64,000 nucleotides of DNA from MD308 sp051888795 (GTDB taxonomy: Bacteria > Bacillota > Clostridia > Lachnospirales > Lachnospiraceae), in the NCBI GenBank assembly GCA_051888795.1, contig JBJFCD010000149.1, forward strand, positions 73,830 through 137,829. Reading direction: 5' to 3'. Positions 25,065 to 33,067 of this stretch are shown piece after piece (positions within the stretch are counted from its first letter, which is position 1; every line of letters begins with the position of its first letter). The notes under the pieces are model-generated. The model saw only the letters and a program-made list of their open reading frames with translations, had not been told where the DNA came from and did not search any database. A program made the position numbers and the translations under genes.

Positions 25065-25180
25065 TATTATACTCACCCGCGGCAGTGCACTATAACATCG
25101 TCAGATATGCGAGTTATATGCATTGCCTTTTTAATGTCCGCAAAGTAAGATAAATATTTTGCAGAAAATTTTTAAATGTC

Positions 25181-25211
25181 TTGACTTTATAGTCACTTCA
25201 AGGTCTACTAT
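25181..25211 (+). promoter_or_regulatory. MerR-type promoter/operator
   Basis: TTGACT (25181-25186) and TACTAT (25206-25211) are 19 bases apart, the long spacer typical of MerR-activated promoters. The imperfect dyad ACTTTATAG-TCA-CTTCAAGGT fills the spacer. It lies 65 bases before the MerR gene, so the regulator probably controls itself. Confidence 0.65.
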
Positions 25212-25276
25212 TTAGCTAAATAAAATACATGCATGTAAAAATAATATGAAAATATGTGATAACGAGGTAATAAGAG

Positions 25277-26731
25277 ATGCTGATACGTGAAGTTGAAAAA
25301 TTGACGGGAATTAAAGATGTTAATATACGATATTATGAAAAAGAAGGTCTGATACATCCCGAGAGAAAAGCTAACGGATACAGAGAATACTCAGAAGCAG
25401 ATGTAGAACTGATACGGCAGATAAAGGTCTTGAGACTATTAGATGTTCCTGTACCTGAGATCAGACAGGTTATTAACAATCAGATAACTTTGCAGGAAGT
25501 AATCCAAAAAAGGCTGACTGATCTGAATGACGAAGAAATCCGGCTGAAAGAGATCAGAACATCCTGTGAAAATATACTTTCGGAAAATATCAGCATTTCT
25601 AACCTTAATGAAGGTCTGTTATATGGGAACAGGTCTACCTGGAAAGTGAGGTTAGAGGAGATTATGAAGAAAGACATTGATAAAAAATTTATAGGAAATT
25701 CAGTGATTTATATAGTAATATGGGCTCTTTTGGCAAAAGTAATTATGGCTTCCATGATGGCCGATTCATGGAATTCCATGGTTACAAATTTGAATTCGAG
25801 TGTTACCGGCATGGTTTATTATGTGTCGATAGCGTTAGCGATGTTTTTAATACTATATGGTATCGGTCTTACTGTATATGAAGCTCTTACAGGTAAAGGA
25901 TTTCTGTGGGTCTGGGGAAGAGACTGGGGCGGAGGCGGATTAGGCGGTCTTGCCAATTCCTTTACTTTTCTTGGCATTGGGATAGGAATTATGGGGACAA
26001 ATTGGATACGTTTTTTTGCACTGTTGATTATTATTTGTGTTCTTTCTGCATTAATCCGGTCATACTTTATGTATCGTAATAACCGTTCAGAACATAATGT
26101 GCCAGTACTCAAAAATAACATTCTCATTCTTATCATATGTATTTTTCTTATCATTATATATGTCATTTTTGTTGTAATCTTATTCAATAATGCAAAGAAT
26201 GATATATCAGTCCAGAATAATACTAAGACTGATATATCAATTGATAAAGATAATGTGAAGGCTATTGAGATTACACCTGATAACTGGGATGTTTATTTTG
26301 AACACAAAGACAATATTGTATATGAAGAAAATAATGACGGCGATATCACAACAGTATATCTTGATTCCTGGATACAAATGAAACAAGAATATTATGATCA
26401 GCTGGTAGAAGGTGAAGAAAGCAAAGTATTTTTTAAAGCATATTATAAAAGAACAAATAAAGAATATAAAATTATAGATACAAAAACCGGAGAATATGAA
26501 ATTATAGGTAATGCACCCAGCAACGATTATTTTTACGGACTTCTCGGTGAAGATACTAAAGTAATATTCTGGGATAATCTGTATGATGATCCTTACGATA
26601 AAGAATATGATGACGGTCGCACAAATTATGCACCTCTGTATCTAGACCACAGTAACAAAAAGCCTTATATGGAGATTTATGATGATTTTAAGATAAAAGC
26701 AGTAGAAGGAACAATATACTTAAAGAAATAG
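25277..26731 (+). CDS. Membrane-anchored MerR-family regulator with an external C-terminal domain
   Basis: This 484-residue protein joins three parts. Residues 1-75 are a MerR winged helix (IREVEKLTGIKDVNIRYYEKEG, RKANGYREYSEADVELI), followed by a coiled-coil-like helix to about 115. About 139-304 contains four to five membrane segments, with a glycine-rich loop (RDWGGGGLGG) between the second and third. About 305-484 is an acidic, Tyr/Asp-rich hydrophilic domain that should lie outside the cell if the helix count is odd. Most MerR proteins are soluble with a small effector domain, so this looks like a one-component membrane sensor. The signal and targets are unknown. A MerR-type operator lies upstream and no partner gene is obvious next to it. 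Confidence 0.8.
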   Translation: MLIREVEKLTGIKDVNIRYYEKEGLIHPERKANGYREYSEADVELIRQIKVLRLLDVPVPEIRQVINNQITLQEVIQKRLTDLNDEEIRLKEIRTSCENILSENISISNLNEGLLYGNRSTWKVRLEEIMKKDIDKKFIGNSVIYIVIWALLAKVIMASMMADSWNSMVTNLNSSVTGMVYYVSIALAMFLILYGIGLTVYEALTGKGFLWVWGRDWGGGGLGGLANSFTFLGIGIGIMGTNWIRFFALLIIICVLSALIRSYFMYRNNRSEHNVPVLKNNILILIICIFLIIIYVIFVVILFNNAKNDISVQNNTKTDISIDKDNVKAIEITPDNWDVYFEHKDNIVYEENNDGDITTVYLDSWIQMKQEYYDQLVEGEESKVFFKAYYKRTNKEYKIIDTKTGEYEIIGNAPSNDYFYGLLGEDTKVIFWDNLYDDPYDKEYDDGRTNYAPLYLDHSNKKPYMEIYDDFKIKAVEGTIYLKK

Positions 26732-26754
26732 AAATCGTATAATAAAAATGAAAT

Positions 26755-26779
26755 GGCGCTCACCTAAGGCGTGGGCGTT
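26755..26779 (+). terminator. Possible terminator after the MerR gene
   Basis: GGCGCTCACC pairs with GGCGTGGGCGTT around TAA with a small bulge and G-T pairs, followed by ATTTCT. A moderate hairpin placed 24 bases after the stop. Confidence 0.45.
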
Positions 26780-26856
26780 ATTTCTATAGACAGCTAACTG
26801 AAAAAAATATATGTTACATTAATCTATACGTAAAATACCGATTTTTCCAAAAGATA

Positions 26857-26885
26857 TAGACAAAAAATTGTATATATGATAAAAT
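26857..26885 (+). promoter_or_regulatory. Promoter of the tyrosine recombinase gene
   Basis: TAGACA (26857-26862) and TAAAAT (26880-26885) are spaced by 17 bases. TAAAATACCG occurs twice nearby (26831 and 26880). Confidence 0.5.
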
Positions 26886-26920
26886 ACCGTCTATAAGGGG
26901 TTTTGGGAGGTGTTTTCTTT

Positions 26921-27982
26921 ATGGCAAAACCAAGAACATATCATGAGCAGACTAATATTGATTATACGCTGCGTCTCAGAGAGATTTTAAAGACTTTACC
27001 GCCTTTTGCACACGATTTTTTCCGTGCAATTGAACCGACGTCATCTATAAGGACCCGGATGAATTATGCATACGATATTCGCGTATTTTATCATTATCTG
27101 ATGGAGAATAATCCGATATACAGCAAGTATACCATTGACCAGTTTACAGTGCATGATCTGGAATGTCTGGAACCTGTGGACATTGAAGAATATATGGAGT
27201 ATCTTAAAGTCTATAAACGTGATGATGATGAAACTATGGTTAATGGAGAAAAGGGTCTTGCAAGAAAAATGTCTGCATTAAGAAGCTTTTACGGATATTA
27301 TTATAAAAGGCAGATTATTTCCAAAAATCCTACATTACTTGTAGAGATGCCAAAAATCCATGAAAAAGCCATTATACGTCTGGATGCTGACGAAGTGGCC
27401 ATGCTTCTTGATTTCGTAGAATCTGCCGGTGATAAGCTTACCGGACAGGCTCTCGCTTATTATAATAAAACAAAATATCGTGATCTTGCGATTCTTACAT
27501 TACTTCTTGGAACCGGAATCCGTGTCTCCGAATGTGTTGGTCTTGATCTCAATGATCTGGATTTCAAAAATAATGGAATTACTGTTACGAGAAAAGGCGG
27601 AAACCAGATGGTTGTCTATTTCGGAGATGAAGTTGCTCGGGCACTAATTCAATACATTGAGACTGACCGAAAAAATATCACTCCTCTCTCCGGCCATGAA
27701 AATGCATTATTTTTATCGACCCAGAAAAAACGTATGGGTGTCCAGGCTGTTGAAAACATGGTAAAAAAATATGCACGTCAGGTTACGCCTAATAAAAAAA
27801 TAACTCCACATAAGCTTCGCAGTACTTATGGCACGTCCTTATATAAGGAAACGGGTGATATTTACCTTGTAGCAGACGTTCTTGGACATAAGGATGTTAA
27901 TACTACAAAGAAACATTATGCTGCTATTGATGAAGACAGAAGGCGGATGGCAGCTTCTGCTGTCAAATTAAGAGAAAGTTAA
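26921..27982 (+). CDS. Tyrosine recombinase/integrase, XerC/XerD-like
   Basis: The 353-residue recombinase has an N-terminal SAM-like core-binding domain (about 15-130) and a complete catalytic domain with R201 (GTGIRVSE), K225 (RKGG), H297 and R300 (HKLRST), H323 (LGHKD) and nucleophile Y333. A complete active site and a size close to Xer proteins suggest dimer resolution or a related site-specific role. The absence of phage or plasmid genes and of an attachment site nearby argues against a recent integrase. ATG 26921 has GGGAGGTG upstream; a frame from 26903 adds six residues. ttcA follows after 23 bases. Confidence 0.88.
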   Translation: MAKPRTYHEQTNIDYTLRLREILKTLPPFAHDFFRAIEPTSSIRTRMNYAYDIRVFYHYLMENNPIYSKYTIDQFTVHDLECLEPVDIEEYMEYLKVYKRDDDETMVNGEKGLARKMSALRSFYGYYYKRQIISKNPTLLVEMPKIHEKAIIRLDADEVAMLLDFVESAGDKLTGQALAYYNKTKYRDLAILTLLLGTGIRVSECVGLDLNDLDFKNNGITVTRKGGNQMVVYFGDEVARALIQYIETDRKNITPLSGHENALFLSTQKKRMGVQAVENMVKKYARQVTPNKKITPHKLRSTYGTSLYKETGDIYLVADVLGHKDVNTTKKHYAAIDEDRRRMAASAVKLRES

Positions 27983-28005
27983 ACAGAAAGGATATTGACA
28001 GATAT

Positions 28006-28743
28006 ATGAAACTACAGCAATTACTCAGCTATACACGAAAAGCAGTTGATGAATATCAGATGATTGAGGAGGGCGACCATATTGCCGTTGGCATTTCAGG
28101 AGGGAAAGACAGTCTGACTCTTCTTTATGCGCTACATGGTCTAAAGCGTTTCTATCCAAAGCATTTTGAATTGAGTGCTGTTACCGTAGATTTAGGCTAT
28201 GAAAAATGTGATTTTACTTCGGTTGTGGAATTGTGTAAAGAACTGGATGTACCATATAAAATAGTAAAGACAGATATTGCACATATTCTTTTTGAAGAAC
28301 GCAAGGAAAGTAACCCATGCTCCTTGTGCGCTAAAATGAGAAAAGGAGCTTTAAATCAGGCTGTAAAGGAAATGGGATGCAATAAGGTTGCCTATGCACA
28401 TCACAAAGATGATATTATTGAGACAATGCTTCTATCCATGTTATTTGAAGGACGATTCTACTCATTTTCACCAAAAACTTATCTTGACCGGATGGATCTG
28501 ACTGTGATCCGTCCAATCATGTTTGTAGATGAAGCAGATGTGATTGGTTTTAAGAATAAATATAATCTTCCGGTAGTAAAAAGTCGATGCCCGATTGACG
28601 GATATACAAAACGTCAGTATGCAAAAGAGCTTGTTAAACAACTGAACCAAGAGCACCATGGTGCTAAACAAAGAATGTTTACAGCCATTTTGAATGGAAA
28701 TATTAAAGGATGGCCGGAAAGGACTATACACACACGAAACTAA
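28006..28743 (+). CDS. TtcA-family tRNA thiolation protein
   Basis: The 245-residue PP-loop ATPase has S31GGKDS36, the C105-x2-C108 pair in NPCSLC, the AYAHHKDDIIETMLLS signature and a later SRCP cysteine. TtcA adds sulfur to C32 of tRNA using a 4Fe-4S cluster held by such cysteines. Related group II PP-loop enzymes modify other bases, so the exact tRNA position is not certain in this phylum. It follows the recombinase gene closely, probably in one transcript, and ends at a bidirectional terminator. Confidence 0.82.
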   Translation: MKLQQLLSYTRKAVDEYQMIEEGDHIAVGISGGKDSLTLLYALHGLKRFYPKHFELSAVTVDLGYEKCDFTSVVELCKELDVPYKIVKTDIAHILFEERKESNPCSLCAKMRKGALNQAVKEMGCNKVAYAHHKDDIIETMLLSMLFEGRFYSFSPKTYLDRMDLTVIRPIMFVDEADVIGFKNKYNLPVVKSRCPIDGYTKRQYAKELVKQLNQEHHGAKQRMFTAILNGNIKGWPERTIHTRN

Positions 28744-28746
28744 AAA

Positions 28747-28766
28747 AAGTGGCTGTTAAGCCACTT
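28747..28766. terminator. Bidirectional terminator between ttcA-like and cytidylate-kinase-like genes
   Basis: AAGTGGC (28747-28753) pairs with GCCACTT (28760-28766) around a 6-base loop. CCTTTTA follows on the plus strand, and a run of seven T's follows on the minus strand, so it should work best for the minus-strand operon. Confidence 0.8.
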
Positions 28767-28785
28767 CCTTTTAGTTATCTATTGA

Positions 28786-29433
28786 TTAAAGTTTTCTATC
28801 TGTAGTATTTTCTTTCAGTTCTACCAGATGTTCAATAAATTTAGCTGTTCCTTCGATTCCAAGCATAGAACTATTGATGCAGGCATCATAACTTTCAGCA
28901 GCACCCCATTTTTTATTGCTGTAATAATTGTAATAGCTGGAACGCTTTTTGTCCGCTTTCAAGATCATTTCTTTAGCCTTTGCATCTGTGAGATCATAAA
29001 TTCGTGCTATTCTTCTGATTCTGGCATCCAAATCTGCCCGTATGAATATGCGGAGAACATTGTCATATTCCTCTAACGCATAGTCTGCACATCTTCCGAC
29101 TAAAATACATGGTCCTTCATCTGCAATTTTCTTAATTGCATCAAATTGAGCAAGAAATACTTTATGATTAATCGGCATATCTGTGTAACTTCCTGTTGCA
29201 GAATATCCTAAAGAATATGTATCCATAACAAGAGAATAAAGAAAACTGTTCGTAGGCTTTTCATCATGTGTTTCAAACAGTTCCTGACAGATTCCGCTTT
29301 CTTTTGCTGCACGGTCAAGCATTTCCTTATCATATAATTTTATATCCAGATCATTTGCTACTTTACGTCCGATCTCTCTTCCTGCGCTTCCGAACTCTCT
29401 CCCTATTGTTATAATGGTTTTTGTTTTTGCCAT
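28786..29433 (-). CDS. Cytidylate kinase-like family protein
   Basis: The 215-residue protein begins with a P-loop-like ITIGREFGSAGREIGRKVA (residues 8-26), typical of the AAA-type cytidylate-kinase-like family common in Clostridia. CILVGRCADYAL and FIRADLDARIRRIA follow. The family differs from true Cmk and its substrate is not established. ATG 29433 is preferred, with AAGGAG about 10 bases upstream; GTG 29442 would sit too close to that site. It lies 119 bases after rluD and may have its own promoter. Confidence 0.8.
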   Translation of the reverse strand: MAKTKTIITIGREFGSAGREIGRKVANDLDIKLYDKEMLDRAAKESGICQELFETHDEKPTNSFLYSLVMDTYSLGYSATGSYTDMPINHKVFLAQFDAIKKIADEGPCILVGRCADYALEEYDNVLRIFIRADLDARIRRIARIYDLTDAKAKEMILKADKKRSSYYNYYSNKKWGAAESYDACINSSMLGIEGTAKFIEHLVELKENTTDRKL

Positions 29434-29552
29434 CTTGATCACGCTCCTTATCGTATGCTGTGCAGTATACTCTTTAAAGAAAATATTAATCTTTTTTCTT
29501 ATTGTTTATTATATAACAAATTCTGTATAAAGTACACACTTTTAAAACAATT

Positions 29553-30476
29553 TTAATTATTTACTGATGTTCTTAACATTTGTAATATATTCTCGAAATA
29601 TTTTGGTAGCGGTGCATTTACTTCAATATACTCTCCTGTCCTCGGATGAAGGAATCCAAGGGTCTTTGCATGTAAGGTCTGGCCCTGAAGCTTTGGATAC
29701 GGACATTTTTTAGGTCCATATACCTGATCTCCCAGTAAAGGGTGACCGATACTTGACATGTGAACACGAATCTGGTGTGTTCGCCCTGTTTCTAACTTAC
29801 ATCGGATATAAGTAAAATTTCCAAAACGTTCAATCACCTCATAGTGCGTAATTGCTTCTCTTCCATTTTTAGAATGAATGCTCATTTTTTTTCGCTCTGT
29901 CGGATGACGTCCGATCGGAGCATTGACACAGCCATTATCTTCTTTAATATTCCCGTGTACAATTGCTTCATACACTCTGTTAATAGAATGATCCTTTAAT
30001 TGTTCGGAAAGAGACTGGTGTGCCGAATCATTCTTACATACTACGAGAGAACCCGTTGTATCCATATCTATCCGGTGTACGATTCCCGGACGCATCATTC
30101 CGTTAATTCCAGACAGATCATCTTTGCAATGAAAAAGCAATGCATTGACAAGTGTGCCACTGTAATGACCCGGAGCCGGGTGAACGACCATTTGCTTAGG
30201 TTTGTTTATAACGATAACATCATTATCCTCATATAAAATGTCAAGAGGAATGTTCTCAGCTATAATATCAGGTTCTTTAAGCTCCGGTATGGTAATATCT
30301 ATCCTGTCACCTAAAACAAGCCTGTAACTTGCTTTTACAGGCTTGTCATTGACCTTAACATATCCGTCTTTAATTAATTTTTGAAGATAAGAACGTGAAC
30401 GGTCTTCAAATTCTTCCGAAAGAAATTTATCTGTCCGTTCTCCCGCTTCATTTTCCACTGTGAAAAATTCTTTCAA
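29553..30476 (-). CDS. rluD: Ribosomal large-subunit pseudouridine synthase, RluD/RluA family
   Basis: The 307-residue enzyme has an N-terminal S4 RNA-binding domain (residues 13-75) and the RluA catalytic domain, with the active-site Asp in GIVHRIDMDTTGSLVV and the GRTHQIRVHMSSIGHPLLGD signature. It makes pseudouridines in 23S rRNA. Translation likely starts at TTG 30476, with AAGGAGGA 6 bases before it. This overlaps the end of lspA by 29 bases, the usual gene pair in Firmicutes. Confidence 0.9.
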   Translation of the reverse strand: MKEFFTVENEAGERTDKFLSEEFEDRSRSYLQKLIKDGYVKVNDKPVKASYRLVLGDRIDITIPELKEPDIIAENIPLDILYEDNDVIVINKPKQMVVHPAPGHYSGTLVNALLFHCKDDLSGINGMMRPGIVHRIDMDTTGSLVVCKNDSAHQSLSEQLKDHSINRVYEAIVHGNIKEDNGCVNAPIGRHPTERKKMSIHSKNGREAITHYEVIERFGNFTYIRCKLETGRTHQIRVHMSSIGHPLLGDQVYGPKKCPYPKLQGQTLHAKTLGFLHPRTGEYIEVNAPLPKYFENILQMLRTSVNN

Positions 30477-30999
30477 GATCTTCCTCCTTATAGTACCAGA
30501 ACAAAAGAATCACTAACAAGATTGCTGCAACTGTAACATAGATATCAGCCACATTAAAAATAGGAAAATCTATCAGCTTGAAGTACAAGAAATCAACAAC
30601 AAATCCTTGTTTCACGCGATCGATACAATTTCCGAAAGCACCGGAGAGAATCACAGCAGCGCAAAGCTGCAGTGGAAAAAATCTTTTCTCTATCGGCACA
30701 TTAAACAAAAACCAGATAATTGCAAGTGTAATGACAGCCACAGAGATAATAAAGAATATCTGTTTGTTCTGAAGCATACCGAATGCCGCCCCTCTGTTTT
30801 CAAGATATTGAAGTTCAAATACCCCGTCTATAATTACAAATGGCTGCTGATCCTTCAAATGTATTACTGCCAGATATTTAGTATATTGGTCCAGAACAAT
30901 TCCAATAACAGCAAAAATTAATGTCATTATGAAAAGCTTTATTCTCTTTTCAATCGTCTTTAAATTATTTTCCTTCGTTGTTCTAACTTGTTTATTCAT
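30448..30999 (-). CDS. lspA: Lipoprotein signal peptidase II
   Basis: The 183-residue membrane aspartyl protease cleaves lipoprotein signal peptides after lipidation. Four membrane segments are visible. The conserved blocks are DQYTKYLAV, ENRGAAFGMLQ, GAFGNCIDRV and PIFNVADIYVTV, the last two carrying the two catalytic Asp residues. The basic N-terminal tail of about 20 residues is slightly long. It is overlapped by rluD and preceded by ylmH. Confidence 0.95.
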   Translation of the reverse strand: MNKQVRTTKENNLKTIEKRIKLFIMTLIFAVIGIVLDQYTKYLAVIHLKDQQPFVIIDGVFELQYLENRGAAFGMLQNKQIFFIISVAVITLAIIWFLFNVPIEKRFFPLQLCAAVILSGAFGNCIDRVKQGFVVDFLYFKLIDFPIFNVADIYVTVAAILLVILLFWYYKEEDLERIFHSGK

Positions 31000-31020
31000 A
31001 AAAATCCCTTCAAATCTCTG

Positions 31021-31776
31021 TCAGATAAATTTTTTTACAGATACAAACATTCGTCCTTTTTTTGTCTCAGATAAAGTTTTTTCATAAGCAATTCTTCCCA
31101 TTCCACGAACAGAAATCAGGTCACCTTCATTTAAATGGTATCCATTACTTGTAATCATTTTTCCGTTTACAAACACCTTTCCCGCTTCAATATAAGCAGT
31201 AAGCTTACTTCTAGACATCGGAAATGCAACGGACATAATCGTATCCAGCCTTACGGAAGGTACAGTTCCTTTTATTTCCTGATACCGAGGTTCATAAGAA
31301 ATCTCTATCGGCTCTTTTACAGAAGTTTTCACCACAGTGTGCCTGACTCTTGTAAAGTTATCCACAATATAATCCGCAATATCCTCACAGACAAATACTA
31401 ATGCTTTAGAATCATTGATAATAATATCTCCGAATTTAGAGCGTTCAATTCCAAGATTCATTAAAGCACCAAGATAGTCGCGATGCGACAGTTCCTCAGC
31501 AAAGCGGATGTTAAGTGGTTCAATTTCAATTGTAAGGACAGGAAAATGGTATTCATAATAAAGAGCATCAGGTAGAAATGCTATCATCTGACGCTCTGAT
31601 AACTCATATCCACCATATGTTTCGTATCTGGCAGGAAACATATTTTTCGGTGTTGTATGAAGAATATTTAATTCATTTAAATTCAGGAAATCGGAAAAAG
31701 TTACAATATCACGCTGAAACGCCTGATTCGATAAATCTATCAGACGTTTTCTCAGCATCAATTCTTCTTTATTCAT
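31021..31776 (-). CDS. ylmH: YlmH-like S4-domain RNA-binding protein
   Basis: The 251-residue protein matches the YlmH family found in the Firmicutes division cluster. The central YlmH region contains YGGYELSERQMIAFLP and LGALMNLGIERSKFGDI, and a C-terminal S4 domain (RLDTIMSVAFPMSRSKLTAY) binds RNA. In Bacillus, YlmH takes part in rescue of stalled ribosomes, handling peptidyl-tRNA on 50S subunits. It follows sepF directly, as expected. Confidence 0.9.
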   Translation of the reverse strand: MNKEELMLRKRLIDLSNQAFQRDIVTFSDFLNLNELNILHTTPKNMFPARYETYGGYELSERQMIAFLPDALYYEYHFPVLTIEIEPLNIRFAEELSHRDYLGALMNLGIERSKFGDIIINDSKALVFVCEDIADYIVDNFTRVRHTVVKTSVKEPIEISYEPRYQEIKGTVPSVRLDTIMSVAFPMSRSKLTAYIEAGKVFVNGKMITSNGYHLNEGDLISVRGMGRIAYEKTLSETKKGRMFVSVKKFI

Positions 31777-31790
31777 TATGATTTTTACTC

Positions 31791-32333
31791 CTAAAATCTT
31801 GAGCGCATGGAAGACGCATCAAAAGAAGTGTTCAAAAGATCCTGAAGATCTCCGGATATATCTACATTTGTCGGTGTCACAAGAAAGATATAATTTGAAA
31901 TCTTCTGAAGGTTTCCACTGATTGCATATGTAGCACCAGATGTAAAATCAATAATTCTCTGGGCAACCTCAAGATCAAGCCCTTCAAGATTCAGAATAAC
32001 AGTGCGTCCGCTTAAGAGAGTCTCGGTAATCTCTCTTGAATCCTCTACGGAAGAAGGCTTTACAACACAGACTTCCATGTTAGCGCTGCTTCTTCTTGCC
32101 GGCTGACGCATCGGTGTCACTTTGTTATTAGAGCGGGAATTTCTTGATGAATTAGCTGGAAGATCATATTCTTCATCATCTTCATCGTCGTCATAGCTCT
32201 TTCCTCTATTGAAAAACCCTTTTTTTGGCTTTTCTTCGTAATCATCTTCATATTCGTCATCATAGAAATCATCGTAATCGTCCTCGTCGTCACTCAGCTT
32301 CATGATATCTAAGAACTTATCTAATACTCCCAT
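31791..32333 (-). CDS. sepF: Cell division protein SepF
   Basis: The 180-residue protein anchors FtsZ to the membrane. The N-terminal amphipathic helix MGVLDKFLDIMKL is followed by a long very acidic linker (residues 15-70, Asp/Glu/Tyr-rich). The C-terminal SepF domain follows (VCVVKPSSVEDSREITETLL, VILNLEGLD, RIIDFTSGATYAISG). The acidic linker is longer than in Bacillus. It lies between yggS and ylmH in the canonical order. ylmG and divIVA, often in this cluster, are absent here. Confidence 0.95.
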   Translation of the reverse strand: MGVLDKFLDIMKLSDDEDDYDDFYDDEYEDDYEEKPKKGFFNRGKSYDDDEDDEEYDLPANSSRNSRSNNKVTPMRQPARRSSANMEVCVVKPSSVEDSREITETLLSGRTVILNLEGLDLEVAQRIIDFTSGATYAISGNLQKISNYIFLVTPTNVDISGDLQDLLNTSFDASSMRSRF

Positions 32334-32356
32334 TTTAAAAATCTCCTATCTTATGT

Positions 32357-33052
32357 TTATACCCGCGAATAATCGCGCTCGCCAAATATCCCTGTGCCAA
32401 CGCGAACCATAGTCGCCCCTTCTTCTACAGAGACCTCATAATCATTGGTCATACCCATAGAAAGTATATTCACATTAACATTATCAACGTTTTTACTGGC
32501 AATGTCAACAGATAATTTGCGTAAACGTGCGAAAACATCACGATTTTCCTCAGGATTTCCAACATATGGAGCAATTGTCATAAGACCAGCTACACGGATA
32601 TGAGAAAAACTGGAAATCTGATCAATAAACCCATCAACTTCTTCCGGAAGAAGACCAAATTTAGTATCTTCTCTTGCAACATTTACTTCAACCAGAATAT
32701 TAACAGTCAGATTACGCTTAGCAGCTTCTTTTTCTATTGTTTCTGCAAGGCGAACAGAATCAACAGAATGGATCAGATCTACCTTATCAATTATATATTT
32801 GACTTTATTGCGCTGCAAATGTCCAATCATATGCCAGTGGATATCTTTCGGAAGAGCCTCATACTTATCAACGAGCTCCTGGACTTTATTTTCGCCAAAT
32901 ACGCGCACACCTAAGTCATAGGCTTCCTTCAGAACTTCCACCGGTTTTGTTTTGCTGACAGCAATAAGTGTCACATCTTCTCGGTTTCTCCCGGATTTTT
33001 TGCATGACTGGGTAATCTTTTCATCTACCTGTTTCAGATTTTCTTTTAACAT
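32357..33052 (-). CDS. yggS: PLP homeostasis protein YggS/YlmE
   Basis: The 231-residue alanine-racemase-fold protein binds pyridoxal phosphate through the Lys in LIAVSKTKPVE (about residue 34). It shows the family signatures FGENKVQEL, WHMIGHLQRNK, LMTIAPY and LSMGMTNDYEVSVEEGATMVRVG. It balances PLP and amino-acid pools. It is directly upstream of sepF, the usual Firmicutes neighbour. Confidence 0.95.
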   Translation of the reverse strand: MLKENLKQVDEKITQSCKKSGRNREDVTLIAVSKTKPVEVLKEAYDLGVRVFGENKVQELVDKYEALPKDIHWHMIGHLQRNKVKYIIDKVDLIHSVDSVRLAETIEKEAAKRNLTVNILVEVNVAREDTKFGLLPEEVDGFIDQISSFSHIRVAGLMTIAPYVGNPEENRDVFARLRKLSVDIASKNVDNVNVNILSMGMTNDYEVSVEEGATMVRVGTGIFGERDYSRV

Positions 33053-33067
33053 TTAAAAACACTCCTT

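Noticed and set aside
24853..25276. Hidden gene, tRNA or CRISPR in the gene-free stretch
   Set aside because: The only frame of note on the minus strand is 16 codons long (near 25080-25130). There is no tRNA cloverleaf and no spaced repeats; the repeats present are palindromic stems.
26921..27982. Integrase marking a prophage or genomic island
   Set aside because: No phage genes, attachment repeats or tRNA nearby, and its neighbours are housekeeping-type. It looks more like a resident Xer-type recombinase.
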